64,000 bases of DNA, taken from positions 1 through 64,000 of the forward strand of contig NZ_SORF01000004.1 in NCBI RefSeq assembly GCF_004366795.1. The letters run 5' to 3'. Positions 1 through 9,479 of this stretch are shown here, in pieces. Below the pieces are notes generated by a model. It was not told the DNA's origin and searched no databases. It saw only the letters and a list, made by a program, of their open reading frames with translations. This DNA is from Alicyclobacillus sacchari (lineage in GTDB: Bacteria; Bacillota; Bacilli; Alicyclobacillales; Alicyclobacillaceae). Within the stretch, counting starts at the first letter, position 1, and every line of letters starts with the position of its first letter. Both the position numbers and the translations under genes were made by a program.

Positions 1-777
1 CTCAATCTCACATTCTACCAGAGAGGACGGAGATGGCTCATCTTTTATACCTCAAATGTGCCATCCCTTTTTACACAGCATACTGGACTCAACTGGCGCA
101 AGGGCAGTTCCGATGAGTCCCGCGCGTACGCTACCTAATCTCGGGCCCCCGGTCCCCACGACATAATCGACGCCACTAACGCGCCCGCGATACTGATCGG
201 GTGTGCTCATCTGGACGAGCATCTGGGGACTCGCGGAGTGGATCCAGATCCATCAACCAATGCCACCGCGCCAAGTCGAACTCCTCCTATCATGCCGGGT
301 CACATACACTTCTGGTTTCTTGTCTCGACTCTATCGAGTCTATCGAACGGCGTCACGTCATCCCCGAAACGAATTCGGTATATTTCGACATGTCCCAACC
401 TTTTCATTATGTATGAACATTCCATTATATCCATAGTTTTGATACTCACGCCATCTTCGCCCGAACAAGTATAACGGACGGACGATTGGCATCAGCTAGC
501 TTCGAAGATCCATTCCATGAACAAACGTACTCGTCGTGACGCGTAAAACGTAAGTGCTCACACCTTGAGCAAAGGTACATCATTGTTGCCCGATTGTCGT
601 TGACATGTCCAATCGCCTCCCTGCCCCAAATACCTCAGTGTAACGTGTGAGGGCTCTTGACCCGGCACGATCCGCCGCAATGGATGATCCAAATAAATCC
701 GTTCGCTTAGAGTATAAGTCTCGAGCTGCAACGATCTATAATAATCTAAGCTGGCACTTGGTGAGGGGGAATTTGCG
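1..777. other. Stretch with no recognised gene
   Basis: No open frame here has both a ribosome binding site and a protein that looks real. The short overlapping frames between 201 and 474 and at 647-847 are rich in Ser and Arg and resemble no family I know. The DNA looks less GC-rich than the rest of the window. A TATAAT element near 737 probably belongs to the following gene. A small RNA cannot be excluded by eye. Confidence 0.5.
737..742 (+). promoter_or_regulatory. Candidate -10 element (TATAAT) for the YfmQ-like gene
   Basis: A perfect TATAAT lies 35 bases upstream of the TTG start at 778, leaving a leader of about 30 nucleotides that contains the ribosome binding site. No convincing -35 hexamer sits 16-18 bases upstream, so this is a single-element call. 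Confidence 0.35.
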
Positions 778-1224
778 TTGCCGCCTATACCTCATTGGCT
801 TGTTTATGCGTCTGCGGTCGTCCTGCCGCTATGCGCCTTTCTTCTGACTCCGCCCAGTCCGTTGATGAACAAGCTCATCTCAAGATTTGAGATACACCCA
901 AAACTTGAAAATCCTCTGATCACCTCAGTGAACGTATATGGCACGGAGCTACGGGGCAGGGATCGCGATCGCTTCATTGTTGCATTTAATAACGCAGATT
1001 TTCTGTTCGAGTATGGCATGATACCTTCCTTAAACAAAAATCCAATCTTTATTCGCATCAAACAGGGTAAGCGGATGTATGAACTGACCGCATACCTGTA
1101 CGGTGACGGAATGATCCAACTGGTACGCTACAAACGAAAACGACAAGTTACCTATCGAGTTTCGTCAGAAATTCTCGAGCTCGTTCTGCAATCCTGTATT
1201 CGTGATGCTTGGTGGGTCACTTGA
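778..1224 (+). CDS. yfmQ: YfmQ-like membrane-anchored protein
   Basis: A 148-residue protein with one N-terminal membrane segment (about residues 5-25) and a soluble remainder. The block LISRFEIHPKLE followed by RFIVAFNNADFL is what I remember of Bacillus YfmQ, a family of unknown function. The start is TTG, chosen because GAGGGGG lies 8 bases upstream and the frame is open from there. It stands alone: the next gene begins about 270 bases later and encodes a secreted protein. Role unknown. Family assignment fairly likely, function not claimed. Confidence 0.65.
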   Translation: MPPIPHWLVYASAVVLPLCAFLLTPPSPLMNKLISRFEIHPKLENPLITSVNVYGTELRGRDRDRFIVAFNNADFLFEYGMIPSLNKNPIFIRIKQGKRMYELTAYLYGDGMIQLVRYKRKRQVTYRVSSEILELVLQSCIRDAWWVT

Positions 1225-1498
1225 ACTGCCTTTGAACAACATTCTATTGCACGCAAGTGATTTGCTCACCTGCGTGCAGCCAAAATCCCCCTACAACCTC
1301 TCCCGCATCGACTGCAATGGTTCTAAACTTCACGATATCGCTTATGCATGATTTTAAGCATCGACATGAAATCGTCAAAATCCCCGCTTTAACGTTTCAG
1401 CAATCCCTGCAACGGAGGTGTTACTCGTTCACAATTCATCCATGAACCGCTGATTGTTGCCCTTCTGATGAGATAAGCGAAAACTAGGGGGAATGAGC

Positions 1499-3373
1499 TT
1501 GTCCACACGGATCCGCTGGTGCCTAGGAGCACTTGGATGTGTTTCACTTGTATGTAGTTCTGCATGGACCGCGGTTAGGGCCAGTACAGCCATCGTGCCG
1601 ACATCCATGGCCAATCAGACCATGTTTGGGCCTGACGTCTATGTTTTCGATCCGTCTATGCCCAGTTCTGCTATTCAGCAGATTGCGGATTCTATCTACA
1701 ATCAGCAGGAGACCAATGAATTTGCCAGCCAGGGGTATGCACTACTCTTTAAGCCAGGCAGCTATCATGTCGACGTCAAAGAAGGCTTCTACACGCAGGT
1801 AGCCGGATTAGGCCAAAATCCTGGCGACGTCACCATAGACGGCAACATCAATGCCAATGCACAGTACAACAATGGCAACGCTACAGACAACTTCTGGCGT
1901 TCGGTGGAAAACCTCTCCGTCGACCCGACTGATGGCGTGATCGACAACGGAGTGAAATGGGATCCGCAAGGGATGCAGTGGGCCGTATCACAAGAAGCTC
2001 CGATTCGTCGAGTGCACGTCGAAGGAAACCTCGACTTATTCGACTTCACATCGTCATGGGGGGCTGGCTATGCAAGCGGCGGCTTTATGGCCGACTCGGT
2101 GGTCGATGGCAAAGTCGTCCCCGCCTCTCAGCAACAGTGGTTGTCGCGCAACAATCAGTATGGCAGCTGGAGCAACGGTGTATGGAATATGGTCTTCGTT
2201 GGTGACACGAATCCACCGAGCGGAACGTGGCCTGCGCAGCCATATACGGTCGTCGGGCAAACGCCCGTGATCGCCGAAAAGCCGTATCTGTACATGGACA
2301 CCCGAGGACAGTTCAACGTCTTTGTACCCGCACTGCAGACAAACCGCCAAGGCGTGAGTTGGGAAAACGGTTCGACACCGGGACGCTCCATTTCCATCGA
2401 CCAATTCTACATTGCATTCCCGAACACTCCGGTCGCACAAATCAACCGTGCACTCGACCAAGGCAAAAACCTGATTTTCACACCTGGCACGTATCAGCTC
2501 ACGAGCACGATCCACATCACGCACCCGGATACCGTCGTCTTAGGTCTTGGCTTTCCGACTCTCGTTGCAGCCAACGGACAACAGGCGATCTCCGTCGCCG
2601 ATGTCGGAGGTGTTCGCATTGCAGGCCTTATCCTTGACGCTGGAGCGGAACGCACACCTGCGCTTATGACGATCGGAACCAATCATGGCCAGGCGCAGTT
2701 GCACTCACCCCACTTTGATTTCAGCCATGATCCAACCATCCTCTACGATCTGACCTTCCGCGTCGGTGGAGCGCGCCTCGGAACGACAGATGCCTCCCTA
2801 GTCATCAACAGCAATGATGTCATCGGTGACGATATTTGGCTGTGGCGAGCCGATCACGGCACAGGAGTTGGCTGGAACCAAAACGCGGATGCCAATGGCT
2901 TGATCGTCAATGGCGATGACGTGACTATGTATGGCCTGTTCAATGAACACCACGAGCAATATCAGACGGTTTGGAACGGGAACGGCGGGCGCGTCTACTT
3001 CTACCAATCCGAGGATCCGTATGATGTACCAAACCAGTCGGCATGGATGAGCCACAATGGAACCGTAAACGGTTACGCTTCCTATAAAGTCGCCGACGAC
3101 GTCACTTCAAACCAGGTATTCGGGATTGGCGTGTATTCCTATTTCCGTGATGCAGCCGTCATACAAAACAGCGCGATCGAAGTGCCAAACGCACCGGGCA
3201 TCAATATCACACACGCGACGACGGTGTGGTTGAATGGCCAGCCTGGCAGCGAGATTGCACACATCGTGAATGACGTTGGCAACCCTGTATACGCAAACTC
3301 GCCCAGTGACGCCATGCGTCAGACGCTCGATTCGTTCCAAGGAAGCAGCGCTCCGAGCAACGTTTCTCCCTAG
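1499..3373 (+). CDS. Secreted right-handed beta-helix (pectate lyase-like) protein
   Basis: A 624-residue exported protein. A signal peptide covers about residues 1-30 (basic start, hydrophobic core, ending near AVRAS). The rest has short beta-strand repeats with many Asn, Gly and Asp, for example LIFTPGTYQLTSTIHITHPD and VRIAGLILDAGAER, as in pectate lyase-type beta-helices. Relatives are often labelled adenylyl cyclase in databases, a name I would not trust. The frame is also open from an ATG at 1493, but AGGGGG at 1486-1491 is 1 base from that ATG and 7 bases from the in-frame TTG at 1499, so I prefer TTG. Substrate unknown; an extracellular polysaccharide or surface role is inference. The next gene, same strand, is also secreted. 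Confidence 0.7.
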   Translation: MSTRIRWCLGALGCVSLVCSSAWTAVRASTAIVPTSMANQTMFGPDVYVFDPSMPSSAIQQIADSIYNQQETNEFASQGYALLFKPGSYHVDVKEGFYTQVAGLGQNPGDVTIDGNINANAQYNNGNATDNFWRSVENLSVDPTDGVIDNGVKWDPQGMQWAVSQEAPIRRVHVEGNLDLFDFTSSWGAGYASGGFMADSVVDGKVVPASQQQWLSRNNQYGSWSNGVWNMVFVGDTNPPSGTWPAQPYTVVGQTPVIAEKPYLYMDTRGQFNVFVPALQTNRQGVSWENGSTPGRSISIDQFYIAFPNTPVAQINRALDQGKNLIFTPGTYQLTSTIHITHPDTVVLGLGFPTLVAANGQQAISVADVGGVRIAGLILDAGAERTPALMTIGTNHGQAQLHSPHFDFSHDPTILYDLTFRVGGARLGTTDASLVINSNDVIGDDIWLWRADHGTGVGWNQNADANGLIVNGDDVTMYGLFNEHHEQYQTVWNGNGGRVYFYQSEDPYDVPNQSAWMSHNGTVNGYASYKVADDVTSNQVFGIGVYSYFRDAAVIQNSAIEVPNAPGINITHATTVWLNGQPGSEIAHIVNDVGNPVYANSPSDAMRQTLDSFQGSSAPSNVSP

Positions 3374-3504
3374 ACACCGGTCAAGGCCATTCACATGGGT
3401 GCCGAGGAATTTCGTTGCCTGTTTCGATCAAATTTCAATCCATGGGTGTTATGTTCATGTCGAGCCACAAAGCTCCTAATTTCGATATCGAGGTGGTAAC
3501 AGAC

Positions 3505-4359
3505 ATGGCATATCACTTCACGCGCAAAACCATTCTAGGAACTCTAGCAACAACGCTCACGTTAGGCCTGGGTTCGACCGCTGCATTCGCATCTGTGTCG
3601 CACACATCCCACCACCCAGTGCTCGACGCTAGCCAAAACCGTTCTAAGGTCACGTCCAGCACACAACAAACCGAAGATCATCACGACTCATTTAACCTAC
3701 GCCAACTCTTGCTAACAACGGCCGCCAAAGATCTCAATATAAGCGCTTCGACACTGCTGAGCGACTTGAAATCCGGCAACACGTTGGCTGAGGTCGCATC
3801 GGCACATGGCGTTTCCGCATCTACGCTGACATCCGACTTGGATGCGACCGTGCAAACGCAACTGAACACTGAAGTCACCGATGGGAAACTTTCAAGCTCA
3901 CAGGAGACTACGCTTACATCCCATCTCGATGCATGGATCAGCGATTGGGTCAACGGTAAGTTGCCAAACCATCCTGCTGGATTTCACCACGGGGGATGGG
4001 GAGCAAAATTCGATTTTCAAGGAAGCATTCTTTCAACTGCGGCTCAAGATCTCAATCTGAGCACTTCGGCGCTGGAAAGTGACTTGAAATCAGGCAAAAC
4101 ACTCGCAGAAATCGCATCAACACAAGGTGTCTCGACGTCTACGCTCATCTCCGATTTGGAATCGTCGATTCAGTCCGATTTGAATACAGCCGTCTCGAAT
4201 GGAACGCTAACGGCTACGCAAGAGACCAACATCCAATCACGCCTTGATTCTTGGATCACCAACTGGGTGAACGGAACCTTCCCGCAGGGTGCTCATATGC
4301 AAGGAGGTCAACCGACAACGTCGTCGTCCGACAACTCTCCTACCACCAACCAGGCATAA
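3505..4359 (+). CDS. Secreted protein with a duplicated helical module
   Basis: A 284-residue exported protein. The signal peptide is residues 1-28 (MAYHFTRK, hydrophobic core, TAAFA-SV). Two copies of a module of about 90 residues follow. Both run: TAA.DLN.S.S.L.SDLKSG.TLAE.AS..GVS.STL.SDL, a second helical stretch, then LD.WI..WVNG. They span about residues 70-150 and 175-260, separated by a His/Gly-rich linker; the C-terminal tail is Ser/Thr/Asn-rich. Similar modules occur in secreted proteins of actinobacteria and Bacillota without known function. The start at 3505 has GAGGTGG 8 bases upstream; in-frame codons back to 3415 lack a site. A strong terminator follows at once. Probably an abundant envelope or matrix protein (inference). 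Confidence 0.7.
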   Translation: MAYHFTRKTILGTLATTLTLGLGSTAAFASVSHTSHHPVLDASQNRSKVTSSTQQTEDHHDSFNLRQLLLTTAAKDLNISASTLLSDLKSGNTLAEVASAHGVSASTLTSDLDATVQTQLNTEVTDGKLSSSQETTLTSHLDAWISDWVNGKLPNHPAGFHHGGWGAKFDFQGSILSTAAQDLNLSTSALESDLKSGKTLAEIASTQGVSTSTLISDLESSIQSDLNTAVSNGTLTATQETNIQSRLDSWITNWVNGTFPQGAHMQGGQPTTSSSDNSPTTNQA

Positions 4360-4366
4360 GTGCCGG

Positions 4367-4400
4367 ACCCCGGTGCCACCGCACCGGGGTTTATGTTTTC
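4367..4400 (+). terminator. Rho-independent terminator
   Basis: A perfect 10-base-pair stem ACCCCGGTGC / GCACCGGGGT (4367-4376 with 4381-4390) with a CACC loop, followed by TTATGTTTTC. It starts 8 bases after the stop of the duplicated-module gene. Confidence 0.85.
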
Positions 4401-4421
4401 CCACGCCCTTTGCCACGTAAA

Positions 4422-4450
4422 GACGCCCACCGGCATGGGTGGGCGGCGTC
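4422..4450 (-). terminator. Terminator of the dioxygenase operon
   Basis: The stem CGCCCACC (4424-4431) pairs with GGTGGGCG (4438-4445) around a 6-base loop. Read on the minus strand it is followed by TCTTTAC, a short U-rich tail, about 20 bases after the last gene of the operon. It sits back to back with the plus-strand terminator at 4367. Confidence 0.6.
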
Positions 4451-4470
4451 GAGATATGGTCGAGAAAAAG

Positions 4471-4962
4471 CTATACAAAAATACTCAAGTTGAGCATGGA
4501 TAATACCGTCTGATCCGGACGAACAGTTCGTTCCATCAGTTTTAGCGTCCCGTCCACACGGCGGATGACGTCAGTTCGCTCTCCGAATAATTGTTCTACA
4601 TCTGGGTTATCACGAATGCTGCGGAGGATCAACACATAACTTTGCACGGTCGCCTCATCCGGGCCGTTTTCCTCAGTCACCAGAATATTCGTAACCAAGT
4701 GGCGTGTTCGGGTATGGGGATTCTCTGCCCATGCGGATGTCGTACGAAATCGTTCCACCCGGGTGCGCAGACTTTGCTTTGTCTCGTCAAAAAACGTCAT
4801 ATCATCCACGATATCGCATGGATCTTTGAAGTCTCGCGTTGCACGCAATGGCATTCGATAACGGATATGATCGTCAAGCAGGTCCAGCCATTCGTCATAC
4901 CTGCGTGCATCGAGTAGCGAAGCCTCAGTATACAAAAATCTACAAATGTCGTGATAATGCAT
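4471..4962 (-). CDS. Aromatic-ring-hydroxylating dioxygenase, beta subunit
   Basis: A 163-residue protein of the small-subunit (SnoaL/NTF2-like) family. It supports the alpha3beta3 core of Rieske dioxygenases and has no cofactor. Family features visible: an N-terminal helix with YTEASLLDARRYDEWLDLL, the segment YRMPLRATRD, and the core strand ENPHTRTRHLVTNI. The start is fixed by GAGGTG 6 bases before ATG at 4962; open codons upstream would overlap the alpha-subunit end. It follows the alpha gene by 28 bases and ends the operon. Substrate cannot be read from this subunit. Confidence 0.88.
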   Translation of the reverse strand: MHYHDICRFLYTEASLLDARRYDEWLDLLDDHIRYRMPLRATRDFKDPCDIVDDMTFFDETKQSLRTRVERFRTTSAWAENPHTRTRHLVTNILVTEENGPDEATVQSYVLILRSIRDNPDVEQLFGERTDVIRRVDGTLKLMERTVRPDQTVLSMLNLSIFV

Positions 4963-4990
4963 GTGCTTCACCTCTTTCACCCATTGGTGG

Positions 4991-6334
4991 TTAGGTCGCG
5001 TCATCGAGTAAACATTCGATCCAGCGCTGGTAAAAAGCCCGCGAAATGGCGTCCAAATAGCACGTGGGATACGCCACGCCCGGCCCCGGCCACGATGGAT
5101 CCGGTTCAACTCTGTCTAAACCCATTAAGTAGTTGAGCACATTATTGTAATGAACATCTTTGTCCTGCGTCATCCAGCCCTGGCTGGCCTCAGCGACGCG
5201 CGTCCATATTTCTGCATCATCCTGCTCCAATGTTCCTGCCGGGCCAAACGAGCCGACGTAGCTTAGATAGGATGCTTCCTTGAACGCTTCTGGTGCATCT
5301 TGATCTACCATCAACCACGACGTCACTTCAATTGATGTCGGTGTGAGCGGCCTCCATACCCGGAAATTCACAAACGATGTCAAGGGTTCGCCCGGCCCTC
5401 CTGTACCGTGCATCGGACTGACGAATGACAGATTTGGGAAACAGTTACCGACTGTGATCATCGTGTTGCGAAAGACGTCTAGCTGCATCGGATCGAGATT
5501 GCGTTCAAACATCGACCACATTGTGCTTGGAAGTCCTTGAAATGGCGGCACATTCATGTCTTTGCGACGCGTGATGATGTTGATGCCGTGCCCGTTATCC
5601 AACACAATTTGGTATCCGTAACTGGCATACATCGGGTCCTTTGGGCTAATCCCCAATTCGACAGTGGAGCGATGCGTCATCGCCGTATGATAAGGATCTC
5701 CTCCAAAGTTGTCAGCGCTGATTTTCCAGTTGGTGTGGATGATCCATCTCTGAGGAATTCCCCGTACCTCCATGCCGTGGTCGCTACGGCCGAGCATTAG
5801 GTCAAAATACCACTTCATGTCCCCGAGAAACGTCTCAAGAGGCTCGACGTGCTCGTTCAACGAGCCAAAAATCATCCCTTGATAACTTTCAACCCGTGGG
5901 ATTTTGCGCAATGACCACTGACTGCGATCCATCTCCTCGCCATACACCTTGTTTCCTGCGACAATGCCGGTGAGTTCTCCTGAGAGATTGAACGTCCAAC
6001 CGTGGTACGGACAGGTGAAGGCCTTTTTGTTGCCAAAATCGGCCGTACACAGTTTCGTACCTCGGTGTGTGCATGAATTGAGATAGGCTTGCACTTTTCC
6101 TTCTGCATCACGAAGCAACAAGACTGGATCATGTGCAATCCAGCGCGTGACATAGTCCCCCGGACGTGTAATTTCAGATTCATGCCCAAGGAAGTTCCAC
6201 GTCTTCGCAAATATTTGCTCAAGTTCTGCCTTGAACACCTCAGGGTCGGTAAACGCCCATTGTGGCAACATTCCGCGCAGCACTTTTGCGCGTACGTCTT
6301 CGAGGAGCGATCGATCAAGTTTGCCATACTTCAT
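4991..6334 (-). CDS. Rieske aromatic-ring-hydroxylating dioxygenase, alpha subunit
   Basis: A 447-residue catalytic subunit that cis-dihydroxylates an aromatic ring using O2 and electrons from a reductase. The N-terminal Rieske domain has both cluster motifs, SCTHRGTK and TCPYHGWTF (about residues 85-110). The C-terminal domain has the mononuclear iron site in NFGGDPYHTAMTH (about 205-220). ATG at 6334 has AGGTGG 8 bases upstream and is preferred to the GTG at 6346. Upstream is an MFS permease, downstream the beta subunit. No ferredoxin or reductase is encoded in the window, so electrons must come from elsewhere. The exact substrate (benzoate- or phenylpropionate-like) is not determinable here. 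Confidence 0.9.
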   Translation of the reverse strand: MKYGKLDRSLLEDVRAKVLRGMLPQWAFTDPEVFKAELEQIFAKTWNFLGHESEITRPGDYVTRWIAHDPVLLLRDAEGKVQAYLNSCTHRGTKLCTADFGNKKAFTCPYHGWTFNLSGELTGIVAGNKVYGEEMDRSQWSLRKIPRVESYQGMIFGSLNEHVEPLETFLGDMKWYFDLMLGRSDHGMEVRGIPQRWIIHTNWKISADNFGGDPYHTAMTHRSTVELGISPKDPMYASYGYQIVLDNGHGINIITRRKDMNVPPFQGLPSTMWSMFERNLDPMQLDVFRNTMITVGNCFPNLSFVSPMHGTGGPGEPLTSFVNFRVWRPLTPTSIEVTSWLMVDQDAPEAFKEASYLSYVGSFGPAGTLEQDDAEIWTRVAEASQGWMTQDKDVHYNNVLNYLMGLDRVEPDPSWPGPGVAYPTCYLDAISRAFYQRWIECLLDDAT

Positions 6335-6359
6335 ATCCTTCACCACCTGTTAAACACTA

Positions 6360-7625
6360 TCAAGAGACGGATGTCGACGTAATGGCTTGATTTTGTTCGC
6401 GATGGGTCTGGCCGACCTTGCGTGGAGCTGTTTCGCGAACGCCAAAGCCAATTAAGAACACGAGAAACGATCCCGCTGCTGCAATGAACATTGGCATTGT
6501 CAATCCGAAGTGATCGGCTGCGACACCCGCCAGCGTGGGCACAACCGTACCACCAAAAATTTCACCAATCATCATCATCAATCCGATGGTGGATGCCGCA
6601 AAGGCCGCTGGCACAGACTCGCTCGGAATGATCGACATCACGACCGGAGAAAAACCCTGACCGATGGCAAGCACAAACAGAAGGACAATCAGCACACCGA
6701 TTCCCGTATGCACCTCCGCAAGCATAAGTGGAGCCAATGTCGCCAAGAGGCCGGAGGCGATAAGGGCGGGTTTGCGGCCGATGCGATCAGAGATGAATGG
6801 AACGACAAATCCCCAAACCCACGATCCAAACCCGAATGCACTCATGGCCCAGCTCATTTGTGTCGTGCTGATGTGGTCAACCTCGGTCATCAGCACGGGG
6901 GCAAATGTCGCAAATGTAATCAACCATGTGATAAACCCGATGGAACAAACCAAGCACAGCCACGTGTTCCGATTGCGGAAAATCACCTTATAGTCGGACC
7001 AGCGCAAGCGGTGCACCTCTGCCGGTGCGCTTTCATGCCGAATTTGCGGTTCGCGCATGTATTTCACCACGATCAGCGTGAGGATGAGCGCCGGGATCGC
7101 CAGCAGATAAAAGGCGACACGCCAATTGAAGGCGTTGGCCAATCCGACGACGACCAGCGGTGCGATCGCGCTGCCAAGCAAACCACTGGCACTTTGCACA
7201 AAGCCGATGTTAAAGCCCTGTCGACTTGGCGTTGACACGGACTTGACCGCCGTTGCGCCGATGGGAAACACGGGTCCTTCGGAAAGCCCCATCAGGGCGC
7301 GGACAAAAAACATTGCCAAAAACGAACCCACCACGCCCGATAGTACAGATGTCAGCGCAAAAATGACCATGAAGACGACGAGAATAGGTTTCCGATGGCC
7401 GATGAGATCGGAATAGCTTGAGAAAAACCAGGCGGATACACCCCAACAAATGGAGAGAGCCGATGCAAACATTCCAATCTGCGCGTTATTCAAATGCAGC
7501 GCGGGAATGATAAAAGGCTCAAGGAACGTAATGCTCTGGCGATCCATGAAAACAAGACCGAATGCAAAAAACATCATCACAATGATGCCATTCTGGTACG
7601 TCCAGAAGGACGGTTTGGCTTTCAC
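6360..7625 (-). CDS. MFS transporter, aromatic acid/anion symporter type
   Basis: A 421-residue polytopic protein with about 12 membrane segments. The signature loop after TM2 reads YSDLIGHRKPILV and the matching loop in the second half is ISDRIGRKPAL. The segment GLSEGPVFPIGATAVKS is typical of the anion:cation symporter family that takes up aromatic acids, hexuronates or phthalate. The start is GTG at 7625 and overlaps the stop of the preceding hydrolase remnant (GTGA), so the two were translationally coupled. The dioxygenase alpha gene follows 25 bases later. It probably imports the substrate of the dioxygenase (inference from operon position). Confidence 0.85.
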   Translation of the reverse strand: MKAKPSFWTYQNGIIVMMFFAFGLVFMDRQSITFLEPFIIPALHLNNAQIGMFASALSICWGVSAWFFSSYSDLIGHRKPILVVFMVIFALTSVLSGVVGSFLAMFFVRALMGLSEGPVFPIGATAVKSVSTPSRQGFNIGFVQSASGLLGSAIAPLVVVGLANAFNWRVAFYLLAIPALILTLIVVKYMREPQIRHESAPAEVHRLRWSDYKVIFRNRNTWLCLVCSIGFITWLITFATFAPVLMTEVDHISTTQMSWAMSAFGFGSWVWGFVVPFISDRIGRKPALIASGLLATLAPLMLAEVHTGIGVLIVLLFVLAIGQGFSPVVMSIIPSESVPAAFAASTIGLMMMIGEIFGGTVVPTLAGVAADHFGLTMPMFIAAAGSFLVFLIGFGVRETAPRKVGQTHREQNQAITSTSVS

Positions 7626-8451
7626 GGGCTATCCCCCTTCGCATATTCCCGCAAAAACGGGATGAGTGGCTGTGAAAGGCGTCAGGCTGTTCCTTGACGC
7701 AATCGTGGCCACAAGGTAGAACGACCATATGTGCCGCGGGCAAGGATCGATACATTTCCTTGCCAAAATCGATGCTGTTGACCGAATCAAACTCCTCCAA
7801 ACGATGAGCGTCGGTGCCCCGATATACGGTAATCTCCGGCGAAGGTTGTAGCGATCTCGGTGAACCGGATGCGTCATGTGCCGCATGATGAGGGTATAGG
7901 CCGCCACTGCATCCGATCGCTCGACGCGCGCGAGCCGTCTCTCCACAGCCTCCTCGATCTCGCCTTCCTGGATCCGCCCGATCCCCCGAGCATACTGCAC
8001 GAGTTCTTCACGAGTGGGCATCTGGATAACCCTCATCATGGGTGGCGTTGCAGTGGACATGCCACCATTTGCGACCAGTGTAAGCGTGCGAACTCGCTCT
8101 GGGCTTTCGTACGCAAGCAGAGCCGCAACCCAACCGCCCATGGAGTGAGACACGATGTGAGCAGACGCAAGTCCCAGCACATCTTGTACCTCTCGTACGA
8201 AATCGACCAGGTATGCAAACGAATAATCGACAAGCAACCTCTCCCCATCGCCCCATCCCATCAGATCGGGCGTGTAGACGTGAAATTGCGCGGACAGCGC
8301 TTGGATCGTAGAAATCCAATAATCACCTCCCTTCCCAAAATTGGAAACCGTGCAACAGCACTATGGGTTCGCCTGCTCCAGCTTCCCAAACCTCCGTCTT
8401 CCCATGACTCAACTCAATGGCGTTCCGCTGAATGGCGTGGATGTCATTCAT
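7622..8451 (-). pseudogene. Alpha/beta hydrolase (meta-cleavage product hydrolase type), frameshifted
   Basis: The reading starts at ATG 8451 (MNDIHAIQRNAIELSHG) with the oxyanion-hole motif LLHGF. It shifts frame near 8330, where GKGGDYWISTIQALSAQF continues in another frame, and carries the nucleophile motif SHSMGGW. It shifts again near 7795, where FDSVNSIDFGKEMY and the catalytic His block PCGHDCVKEQPDAF appear, and a third time near 7680, giving PLIPFLREYAKGDSP and a stop at 7622. All three catalytic blocks (Ser, Asp, His) are still readable, so the breaks are single-base indels in an otherwise well-kept gene. Family: MhpC/BphD-like C-C hydrolases. Overlaps of 4 and 3 bases with its neighbours show the original operon. 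Assembly error is possible but three indels in one gene argue for decay. Confidence 0.78.
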
Positions 8452-9284
8452 GCAACCACGTCACCTCTTATCTCCAAATTGCCAAACGTCATACCCACAC
8501 CCGTACCAGCCGGTGATCGATAGCCAGAACTATATTCCAGATACTCCAGCTGCAAGTGTTCGACGGCTCCTGCGGCCGCGATCCAATTGAAAATGTCTCC
8601 CGACGCCCCCTCCAACCGTTCTCTAGGAAGCGCTTTCAAAATGCTCGTATCTTTGTTTTGGAGACCTCGTATGACGAGTTCATCTAAAGCTTCATCCAAT
8701 TTGAAGTGACTCAAGCCACCCGATCCGATCACGGCCACACGCAGATCGGCATCCCACGATTCAATGGCCCTGTGCAACGCACGGCCGAACTCGTAACAGC
8801 GCGCCGGAGTCGGCTGATTCGGTTGAAAGAAGCAGTTCATGAAGACTGGTACCATGGGGATGTCTTGTGGAGCCAGCCTCCGTTTCACAAACGTGTACGC
8901 GTGTCCCAGTGACCGATCCCGCAATTGTGTCTTGCTTTGTGAAACGTCAACCCCCTCTTCAGTCAGCCGCAGAAGGATATGCTTGCCCAAGCTACTTTCG
9001 GTTTGGTAGCACACCGGTTCATCCGTCGTGTGCCAGGCCCAGATCACAGGGCGGAGAGATGGATGCAAATCTTCCAAACGATGCGGTATGACCGTGCGTA
9101 ACACCTTCAATCTCTGTGCTTCTACGCCGCATGTACCAACACTCCCTAAGGGCCATCGAAGTTTTAACAACCTCACATGTTCCCTTGCCCCAATCTATGC
9201 CCGTTCCGGTCACGATATGAACCGACAATATTGTCGACAATCATCTGTTAGCGTGAGTCGTGAGTACATTGCCAATTCCACCAT
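8448..9284 (-). pseudogene. Class III extradiol ring-cleavage dioxygenase (LigB family), 5' part degraded
   Basis: The C-terminal two thirds are intact: GHAYTFVKRRL, IPMVPVFMNCFFQPNQPTP and AVIGSGGLSHF, the hallmark of LigB/gallate-type extradiol dioxygenases, then FNWIAAAGA. Upstream of about 9170 the frame loses the family's N-terminal metal-binding region. A plausible original start (ATG at 9284, MVELAMYS) runs into stops after about 25 codons, and the gap to the readable part is much shorter than the missing domain, so internal deletion plus frameshift is likely. The stop overlaps the hydrolase start (ATGA). In the intact state it would cleave a catechol-type ring from the Rieske dioxygenase product. 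A shortened protein could start inside, but without the N-terminal iron ligands it should be inactive. Confidence 0.65.
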
Positions 9285-9479
9285 TGATCTCATAAGGAAA
9301 TGAGCTTGTCGCCGTGATAACCTTTTACCTACAACTCACATCAACAGCCGAATCCTGAATGTCAGGTACGGGGGACCGCAATATATGGGGTGAATCGCCT
9401 TGCGGCATGGCCGCGGCGTAGGGACTGTTCTTCCACCGAACCCGTCAACTAACCTCGGAGGCTTTAGGAGGAATTTTTG

